6,401 bases of DNA from Nitrospirota bacterium (lineage in GTDB: Bacteria; Nitrospirota; Thermodesulfovibrionia; Thermodesulfovibrionales; UBA6898): assembly GCA_029858145.1 (NCBI GenBank), contig JAOUFP010000180.1, positions 1-6,401 of the forward strand. Reading direction: 5' to 3'. The position numbers and the translations under genes are program-made. The notes beneath the pieces are model-generated. The model worked only from the letters and a program-made list of their open reading frames with translations. It was not told the origin of the DNA and did not search any database. Positions 1-4,858 of this stretch are shown in pieces; position 1 is the stretch's first letter; every line of letters starts with the position of its first letter.

Positions 1-290
1 TTCAGGAGATATCTGTTTTGGCTGATAAAGTTCCTTATGATTTGCCGGTTGCAACGGCCTTTTTTGATCAGCTGAGCGACTTCAAAAAGGATATCGTTTC
101 CGGCGTGGAGAAACATTCTGTGCAGACGCAATTCCATGCGTTCGGCATTTTTCCTGACTGAAAGCATGCTCGTCGCGTTGTCAGTAATGACCAGAATCAG
201 GGCAACGCCTGTCAGCTGCCGGAGATAGTCCCCGAGTGAATGTTCGTCACGTTCAAAGGACAGGCTCAATTGTTGCGTATAAGAGATCAA
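1..290 (-). CDS. SprT-like protein, N-terminal part (cut by left window edge)
   Basis: The frame is open from a TTG at 290 to the window edge and gives about 96 residues. It is not an ATG-started ORF, so simple ORF calling misses it. The protein reads LRQLTGVALILVITDNATS, then SVRKNAERMELRLHRMFLHAG, then IIRNFISQNRYLL. From memory, this pattern (LTG, TDN, LRLHRMFL, then an IRxFIxxN segment) is the N-terminal region of small SprT-like zinc-metallopeptidase proteins. The HExxH zinc motif would lie past the left edge, so catalysis cannot be judged. The TTG at 290 is preferred because AGG, overlapping the upstream stop codon (TAGG), sits 5 bases before it; a second TTG at 269 is possible. The gene follows the thioredoxin-like gene with only six bases between stop and start, so translational coupling is likely. 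The family call is moderately sure; the start is uncertain. Confidence 0.6.
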   Translation of the reverse strand, partial: MISYTQQLSLSFERDEHSLGDYLRQLTGVALILVITDNATSMLSVRKNAERMELRLHRMFLHAGNDILFEVAQLIKKGRCNRQIIRNFISQNRYLL

Positions 291-296
291 GATGAC

Positions 297-752
297 CTAT
301 TTACGATTATAGGTTTTCTTTATCATATCAAGATATGCAACAAACCATTCCGGATCCAGACTGTCAATGAAACAGAGCCTTTTCCCCCCGGGATCGCTTA
401 TCACGTCGCCGTCATGGTCCATAAAAAGCAGCAGGCATTCATGCTTGAAATCGAATTTATTACCGAAGGCTTCTTCCTCTTCCGAGAGCGGCTTTGTAAG
501 ATCTATCTTGATGGGAATGAACTCATCCATGATTTTTTTTGAGATCGCCGGATCAGAGTACACATTTTTCTGCAGCCGTTCGCATCGGGGACACCCTTCC
601 CCATAGAAAAAATCAATGATGCAGGGCTTTTTTTCATTCTTCGCCTTTTCCATCCCTTCCTTCAGAGAATACCACTGAACACCTTCCGCCGCAAAAGAAT
701 AGACATTACCCGCGAGCACAAGAAAAACAACGAGCAGTATCGTTTTTTTCAT
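297..752 (-). CDS. Exported thioredoxin-fold protein with CPRC motif
   Basis: A 151-residue protein. It opens with a signal peptide (MKK, then a hydrophobic stretch from about residue 5 to 20, cleavage likely near the SFAAEG segment), so it should act in the periplasm, possibly lipid-free. A thioredoxin-like domain follows: DFFYGEGCPRCERL at about 47-60 places the redox pair at Cys54 and Cys57. The strand LLLFMDHDGD (107-116) matches the region after the usual cis-proline. The residue normally cis-Pro appears to be Cys106 (HEC before LLLF), which is unusual. Extra cysteines are Cys44 and Cys127. The likely role is disulfide reduction or exchange; the substrate is unknown. The start at 752 is chosen over an in-frame ATG at 773 because GGAGGT lies 9 bases upstream of 752 and the signal peptide begins there. 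The SprT-like gene follows directly. Confidence 0.85.
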   Translation of the reverse strand: MKKTILLVVFLVLAGNVYSFAAEGVQWYSLKEGMEKAKNEKKPCIIDFFYGEGCPRCERLQKNVYSDPAISKKIMDEFIPIKIDLTKPLSEEEEAFGNKFDFKHECLLLFMDHDGDVISDPGGKRLCFIDSLDPEWFVAYLDMIKKTYNRK

Positions 753-853
753 TTTTTCGTTACCTCCATGCATATTTTACACATTTATGTTTATATATTA
801 TCACAGCTTCAATAAAAAAAATTATTAAATAAAGATTTTCTGAAGGTACTGAC
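753..853. promoter_or_regulatory. AT-rich divergent intergenic region with likely promoters
   Basis: This gap separates the divergent thioredoxin-like and helicase genes and must carry the start signals for both unless they are read through from outside. On the minus strand, TGTGATAAT (805-797) looks like an extended -10 element, about 45 bases upstream of the thioredoxin start; no good -35 is seen. On the plus strand no convincing promoter stands out in the A/T runs. GAAGG just before the ATG at 854 is a plausible ribosome binding site for the helicase. GGAGGT at 767-762 serves the thioredoxin-like gene. Confidence 0.4.
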
Positions 854-3091
854 ATGGGAAGTGATTTTATCGGCTTTTTACGGAAAGACAGGGAATTTCA
901 GCTCCAGCTGGCAGGCGAAAAAAGCATTCCGGCCCGCCCCCCTCACTATATCGATTTCCCCGTCAAAAACCGTCTCCGGCAGGTCCTGATAGACAGGGGT
1001 ATAACACGGTTTTACAGCCACCAGTCCGGTGCGGTCGAGTTGATCCGGAAGGGGAACAATGTTCTGCTGATGACCCCTACCGCGAGCGGAAAGAGTCTTG
1101 TCTACAATATCCCTGTCCTTGAATCGATAATGGATGATCCTGATGCGAGGTCGCTTTATGTCTTCCCCTTGAAAGGGCTGGAGCAGGACCAGTTGAAAAC
1201 GCTGAAAGAACTCGCCTTTGCGCTCGGGATAGACAACGCCGGCGCGGTCTATGACGGCGACACAAAAGCAGCTCAGCGAAAACAGATACGGGAATCTCTG
1301 CCGAATGTGATCTTCACAAACCCCGACATGCTCCATCTCGCGCTCATCCCTTTCCATAAAAAATGGGAAGATTTTTTCAGGAGACTGAACTATGTCGTCA
1401 TTGATGAAATACACGCCTACCGGGGAGTGTTCGGTTCTCATGTCGCGCAGGTCCTCAGGAGGCTGAGACGCGTCTGCGATTTTTACGGGTCCGCTCCGCG
1501 GTTCGTCTCGGCATCGGCGACCATTGCAAACCCCGCAAAACACGCGCAGGCGCTCACGGGACTTCCTTTTTCCATAATTGATGAAAGCGGGGCGCCAGCC
1601 GCGGGAAAACATTTCTTTTTTCTGGATCCGGTCGAAAGCCCTTATACGCTCGCCACAAAACTCTTCGTCAACTGCCTGGAAAATGGTCTGAGGACCATAG
1701 TCTTCACAAAATCGAGAAAGATCACGGAACTCATTTATAAATGGTCGCTCAATTACGCGCCGGCACTGAAAGAGAGAATCAGTCCCTATCGTGCCGGCTT
1801 CCTTCCCGTCGAACGTCGCGCAATAGAAGAACGCCTTTTCAGCGGCAACCTTCTTGGCGTGATATCGACAAGCGCGCTCGAACTCGGCGTCGATATCGGA
1901 GGACTTGACTGCTGCATCCTCTGCGGATATCCCGGCTCTGTATCGAGCACCTGGCAGAGGGCGGGAAGGGTCGGCAGAAAGGGAGAGGAATCCCTTGTTT
2001 TTCTCATCGCCATCCAGGACGCGCTCGATCATTATTTTATGCGTCATCCCGAAGCGTTTTTCGAAAAAAACCATGAGGCGGCGGTTATCGACCCAACAAA
2101 CAGGACAATCCTGAAAAGACATCTGGTATGCGCTGCCGCCGAGCTTCCGCTCAGAGCTGACGATACTGCCTACGCCCCTGAAGAACTTCCGCAGGTCATT
2201 GAAGCACTTGTCACGGACAAGGTTCTCGTCCCGGGGAAGAGGGGTGATGTATGGATATCAAAAGACAGGAATCCGCAAAAAGATGTTGGGATCAGGGCGG
2301 TTGGAGAACGGTTCATGCTGCTGAATACGGCAGGCAGGCTCATCGGAGAAATGGGCGGCGGGAGGATATTCAGGGAGGCATTCCCCGGAGCGATCTATCT
2401 TCACAGGGGAAAGCACTACAGGGTTGACGAACTTGACCTGACAAGAAAAAAAGCGATATGCAGCGAGGTGAAGCCGAACTACTACACCCGGCCGTTGAGC
2501 ACAGGAACGACTGAGGTCCTTGAAGAAAAAGAGAAGAGGCGATGCAAAGACATTCCTTTGCACTGGGGCATGCTGCGGATAACCGAGAAAGTCGTTTCTT
2601 ACGATAAAAAGAGGGCGTATGATAATGTGAGAATCTCAAACCATCCGCTCGATCTGCCGGAACATGTCTTCGACACCGAAGGCCTCTGGTTCATAATCAG
2701 TGATGCTCTGAAATACGATATGGAATCGCGAAGGTTCGACCTGGGGGGAACAATCCATGCGGTTGAGCACGCCGTGATAGCTTGCATGCCGCTTTTTTCC
2801 CTCTGTGACAGGGGAGACGTCGGAGGCCTGAGCCACACCTGCTTCCCCTTGTTAGGCCGTCCGGCGATTTTCATCTATGACGGCCATGAAGGAGGCCTAG
2901 GCCTGTCGAGACGTGCCTATGATATTTTTGAGGAACTGCTTGATTCCACCCTGAAGGTCCTCGACGACTGCCCCTGCACCAACGGATGTCCTTCCTGCGT
3001 CCAGGACCCCCAATGCGGCAACAGAAACGAGCCACTGGATAAGCAGGGGGCCCGTTTTCTGATAAGAAATTGGCTGGAGACTGAAAGGTGA
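854..3091 (+). CDS. mrfA: MrfA/YprA-type superfamily 2 DNA helicase with DUF1998 and cysteine cluster
   Basis: A 745-residue ATP-dependent DNA helicase, close in length to Bacillus subtilis MrfA (YprA), a factor in mitomycin C damage repair. Visible motifs in order: FYSHQ (Q-motif-like, Gln57), Walker A TPTASGKS at 74-81, DEIH at 184-187 followed by AYRGVFGSH, SASAT at 219-223 (motif III), ELGVDIGG at 343-350, and QRAGRVGR at 368-375 (arginine fingers, motif VI). The C-terminal region has GGTIHAVEHA (631-640), typical of DUF1998, and a cluster CPC-x3-C-x2-C at Cys706, 708, 712 and 715, with Cys721 nearby, matching the metal-binding end of this family. It should act on DNA in the cytoplasm. 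The start at 854 has GAAGG at a good distance. No exonuclease partner (MrfB) is next to it; the next gene converges. All core motifs look intact. The family is secure; the specific repair role is inferred. Confidence 0.9.
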   Translation: MGSDFIGFLRKDREFQLQLAGEKSIPARPPHYIDFPVKNRLRQVLIDRGITRFYSHQSGAVELIRKGNNVLLMTPTASGKSLVYNIPVLESIMDDPDARSLYVFPLKGLEQDQLKTLKELAFALGIDNAGAVYDGDTKAAQRKQIRESLPNVIFTNPDMLHLALIPFHKKWEDFFRRLNYVVIDEIHAYRGVFGSHVAQVLRRLRRVCDFYGSAPRFVSASATIANPAKHAQALTGLPFSIIDESGAPAAGKHFFFLDPVESPYTLATKLFVNCLENGLRTIVFTKSRKITELIYKWSLNYAPALKERISPYRAGFLPVERRAIEERLFSGNLLGVISTSALELGVDIGGLDCCILCGYPGSVSSTWQRAGRVGRKGEESLVFLIAIQDALDHYFMRHPEAFFEKNHEAAVIDPTNRTILKRHLVCAAAELPLRADDTAYAPEELPQVIEALVTDKVLVPGKRGDVWISKDRNPQKDVGIRAVGERFMLLNTAGRLIGEMGGGRIFREAFPGAIYLHRGKHYRVDELDLTRKKAICSEVKPNYYTRPLSTGTTEVLEEKEKRRCKDIPLHWGMLRITEKVVSYDKKRAYDNVRISNHPLDLPEHVFDTEGLWFIISDALKYDMESRRFDLGGTIHAVEHAVIACMPLFSLCDRGDVGGLSHTCFPLLGRPAIFIYDGHEGGLGLSRRAYDIFEELLDSTLKVLDDCPCTNGCPSCVQDPQCGNRNEPLDKQGARFLIRNWLETER

Positions 3092-3154
3092 TATCTTCCC
3101 GGGGCAGGGTGCCTTTGATGGAGCAGATCTAACGGGACAGCAGAGAACCTTAAT

Positions 3155-3187
3155 GCGGGGAATATTTTTTTCGTTGTGTTCTCCCGC
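3155..3187. repeat. Weak inverted repeat in the convergent gap
   Basis: GCGGGGAA (3155-3162) can pair with TTCTCCCGC (3179-3187) if one base is bulged, around a T-rich 16-base loop. It lies between the ends of the helicase and the receiver-PilZ gene, where a bidirectional terminator would be expected. However, no T-tract follows the stem on either strand, so a terminator role is not supported by this sequence. The remainder of the 3092-3260 gap holds nothing that I recognise. Confidence 0.25.
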
Positions 3188-3260
3188 TTACCCCATGAAA
3201 AGGCCGCGGAGAATAGCGCTCGCCAGCCGTCTGAAATCGAAAAAAGGCTTCAGGAAAAAA

Positions 3261-3950
3261 TCACTTGTCCAATAAACGCAATCCGGCCCGGTAAATTGTT
3301 TTCCCCTGCCTGCGGCACCACAAGACAACTCCCGGCTTTTTCGTTTTTTCGAATCTGTTGTAGATTGTTATCTCCTCTCCCGTACGGAGAGGATTGAAGA
3401 TTCGAAGACCAAGCCCATCAAAACTTTTATCAAGGGTTATGCCGATGAATTTTTCATGTGAGGCCTCAGGATTTACGAAATACTCTATAACCTGATTAAA
3501 TACATGCCGTGTGCCCGCTCTTTTGTCATTCAAGGGCTGTGACAGGTCATAATGCTTTTCGCACTCAGTGAGCCAGCCGGAAAGGTCCGATAATTCAACA
3601 GGTTTTTCAAAAAATCTGCACCCCAGATCCCTGCACATCTTCAGGAGTTCCTCATCTGAATACACCGACGTAATGGCTTTCATTTTGATATCTACATTGC
3701 ACCCTCTTTCTAATTGACGCCGGAACAATTCTATCCCTGTCGTCTTCGGCATTTTGAATTCCGAGATAACGACATCCGCGCACTGATTCTTTTGTTCGCA
3801 CTTGTCCGAATCAGAAGGGATTTCATAGAGGGGACAGACCACAGGCTCGCTGGAGGAATACACCTCATACCCCCTCCTGGCAAAAAATCTTTTCAGCATA
3901 TTTAAAGTTACGATATCGTCTTCATAAATCATTACCCGTGGCTTTCTCAT
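3261..3950 (-). CDS. Receiver-PilZ protein with Glu at the phospho-acceptor site
   Basis: A 229-residue two-domain cytoplasmic regulator. The N-terminal receiver domain (about 1-130) keeps the acidic pair (Glu10-Asp11-Asp12) and the conserved Lys116 in FFEKP. The phosphorylation site reads VVISEFKMP with Glu64 where Asp is normal, so ordinary phospho-transfer should be lost and an always-on state is possible. An insert before that strand carries Cys39 (VVCPLY), Cys51 and Cys57. The C-terminal PilZ domain (about 140-229) shows RAGTR (144-148, the RxxxR motif) and DKSFDG (174-179, the DxSxxG motif), the two c-di-GMP-binding signatures. The output is probably protein-protein contact, since no DNA-binding domain is present. 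AAGGGAG lies 7 bases before the ATG. It follows the small cysteine-motif gene by 27 bases and lies downstream of a GEMM-like leader, so c-di-GMP may act at both RNA and protein level. Confidence 0.88.
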   Translation of the reverse strand: MRKPRVMIYEDDIVTLNMLKRFFARRGYEVYSSSEPVVCPLYEIPSDSDKCEQKNQCADVVISEFKMPKTTGIELFRRQLERGCNVDIKMKAITSVYSDEELLKMCRDLGCRFFEKPVELSDLSGWLTECEKHYDLSQPLNDKRAGTRHVFNQVIEYFVNPEASHEKFIGITLDKSFDGLGLRIFNPLRTGEEITIYNRFEKTKKPGVVLWCRRQGKTIYRAGLRLLDK

Positions 3951-3977
3951 GAACAGACTCCCTTGATTACGTGAAGT

Positions 3978-4181
3978 TTACTTTCTGAGCTTGCCCCGCT
4001 TTTGAAAATAGCAGGTCTCGAGCATGAAAAAACATAATGCCTCACCGGCAGTTGAATTCTTAACATTACAATCATCGGCAGGCTCGAGCGTAAAAGGACA
4101 TATATCCTCATTGCCTCGTCTTTTTAAAGCAGGGGAAAGCACATCACCTTTCATCTTGTCCTTAAGGAATTTTGAAGGCAT
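3978..4181 (-). CDS. Small protein with CPFT-DC cysteine motif
   Basis: A 67-residue hypothetical protein, first gene after the riboswitch candidate. The ATG at 4181 is chosen over the upstream in-frame GTG at 4193 because GTGAGG lies 6 bases before the ATG. The N-terminal third is basic (KFLKDKMKGD). The core reads ICPFTLEPADDC (Cys28 and Cys38), then Cys50 and Cys57 in CFFMLETCYF, then a basic tail (QKRGKLRK). The spacing C-x9-C-x11-C-x6-C could bind a metal or iron-sulfur cluster, or form disulfides if exported; no signal peptide or membrane segment is seen. From memory it resembles small Cys-rich proteins of the form CPxTxxPxxDC in deltaproteobacteria, with no known function. It ends 27 bases before the receiver-PilZ start, so the two are probably cotranscribed. 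A plus-strand ORF overlaps it and is judged a shadow. Confidence 0.6.
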   Translation of the reverse strand: MPSKFLKDKMKGDVLSPALKRRGNEDICPFTLEPADDCNVKNSTAGEALCFFMLETCYFQKRGKLRK

Positions 4182-4242
4182 CTCAAACCTCACTCAATTC
4201 AAACAGCGCTTGACATTCGGCAGATATTGCAGGGCCCTGAAT

Positions 4243-4278
4243 AAAAAAAGCCGAATTGCCAACACGACATCCTTCGGC
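4243..4278 (-). terminator. Intrinsic terminator forming the riboswitch expression platform
   Basis: On the minus strand GCCGAA (4278-4273) pairs with TTCGGC (4255-4250), followed directly by seven T residues (4249-4243). The loop is long (17 bases). The 5' arm is the same sequence as the 3' strand of the upstream aptamer core, so aptamer folding and terminator folding exclude each other. Ligand binding would therefore favour read-through into the small cysteine-motif gene (an ON switch). The start codon lies about 60 bases further on. Confidence 0.7.
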
Positions 4279-4352
4279 AACTCAGCTATCATCTAAAATG
4301 ACATCCGCAGTTTTCCGCCCCCTTACCCAAAAGGGTTTGGCTTTATCGGGAT
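4269..4352 (-). promoter_or_regulatory. GEMM-I-like cyclic dinucleotide riboswitch aptamer (candidate)
   Basis: Read on the minus strand, the element has the order of GEMM-I (c-di-GMP-I) conserved blocks: closing stem ATCC (4352-4349) with GGAT (4272-4269); the core CAAACC (4339-4334); a hairpin CCCTT/AAGGG (4335-4331 with 4324-4320); a GGCGGAAAACTGCGG block (4319-4305) aligning with the GACGCAAAGC block; a third hairpin including TCAT/ATGA; then GATAGCTGAGTTGCCGA (4290-4274), close to the GGTAGC-GGGGTTACCGA end of the Vibrio Vc2 aptamer. By eye, the equivalents of Vc2 A47 (4313) and C92 (4277) are kept, while the G20 equivalent (4340) is C. The second hairpin lacks a GNRA loop. The overlapping terminator and the c-di-GMP-binding PilZ gene downstream support the call. 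It is a diverged member, so the ligand is uncertain. Confidence 0.65.
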
Positions 4353-4434
4353 TCTTTCAGCAAAACCTATAGATGCTAAGTAATCTGTATTGTGATACTC
4401 CTTTGGAATTTAAGATAAATACCCTCGTACTAAA

Positions 4435-4463
4435 TAAATACCAAAAAAGGGCATGCTTGTCAA
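4435..4463 (-). promoter_or_regulatory. Sigma-70-type promoter candidate for the riboswitch operon
   Basis: On the minus strand a perfect -35 TTGACA (4463-4458) is followed after 17 bases by TATTTA (4440-4435), preceded by TGG, which gives an extended -10. The -10 hexamer itself is weak (TAT only). Transcription would start near 4428 and give a leader of about 75 bases before the aptamer. The position and orientation fit the aptamer, terminator and gene order. Confidence 0.5.
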
Positions 4464-4795
4464 TTTACTAATTTAGAAATCAATATACCTACATTTTCCA
4501 GTTAATACTTATTTTACATAATAATCTAACTAAAGAGTTTAACTGATACAAAAAGCACATAAGGCGCATGAAATGAAGCCGGAAATAGCGTCGATTCATT
4601 CGGTCGAAAAAAATTCAGGGGATATTTCAGATACCTTTAAGAAGCCGGCCGTGCACGTCTAACCCCTTGTTTTTAAACGGCAGGCCCTGGCAGCTTCGTG
4701 CAACCTCCCTCTCCCATATAAATGAAAACCTCCATAGCCAGCTCAAATCCCTTACCCTGTTGCGGGGATCCGGATTCATACGTTCAGACACAACA
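4464..4795. other. Gene-poor intergenic stretch
   Basis: This stretch lies between the riboswitch promoter and the terminator of the protease gene. The part up to about 4560 is A/T-rich. Two very small ORFs exist: a plus-strand one at 4573-4662 (29 residues, MKPEIASIHSV start, AAGG 8 bases upstream) and a minus-strand one at 4779-4627 (50 residues, MNPDPRNRVRDLSW start, no ribosome binding site). They overlap each other on opposite strands and neither is recognised. No repeat array, tRNA or known RNA motif is apparent. Confidence 0.5.
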
Positions 4796-4826
4796 GAGGG
4801 AAAAGGCTTTTCCAGCCTTTTCCCTC
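4796..4826 (-). terminator. 13-bp hairpin terminator after the protease gene
   Basis: GAGGGAAAAGGCT (4796-4808) is a perfect inverted match to AGCCTTTTCCCTC (4814-4826) with a 5-base loop. It lies about 30 bases past the stop codon of the minus-strand M6-type protease gene. On the minus strand the stem is followed by TGTTGTG, a modest T-rich tail, so it most likely ends that transcript. The stem is symmetric and could also block plus-strand reading. Confidence 0.75.
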
Positions 4827-4858
4827 CGTCTTCTTGAAACCCCCCTCAGGGTTCATCT

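Noticed and set aside
35..45. Possible frameshift in the SprT-like gene
   Set aside because: An apparent stop at 37-35 arose only from miscounting an A-run at about 60-65; with six A residues the frame stays open to the window edge.
240..606. Plus-strand ORFs over the thioredoxin-like gene
   Set aside because: They are antisense to a gene with a signal peptide and CPRC motif and show no domain of their own.
878..2122. A 414-codon minus-strand ORF inside the helicase gene
   Set aside because: It lies wholly antisense to a helicase with all motifs intact, has no recognisable domain, and is best explained as a shadow of codon usage.
3176..3397. A 73-codon plus-strand ORF with GTG start
   Set aside because: It is mostly antisense to the PilZ coding region, with no ribosome binding site or recognised domain.
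4024..4296. A 90-codon plus-strand ORF
   Set aside because: It is antisense to the small cysteine-motif gene and runs through the terminator and aptamer; the product is low in recognisable features, while the opposite strand has a good ribosome binding site and operon context.
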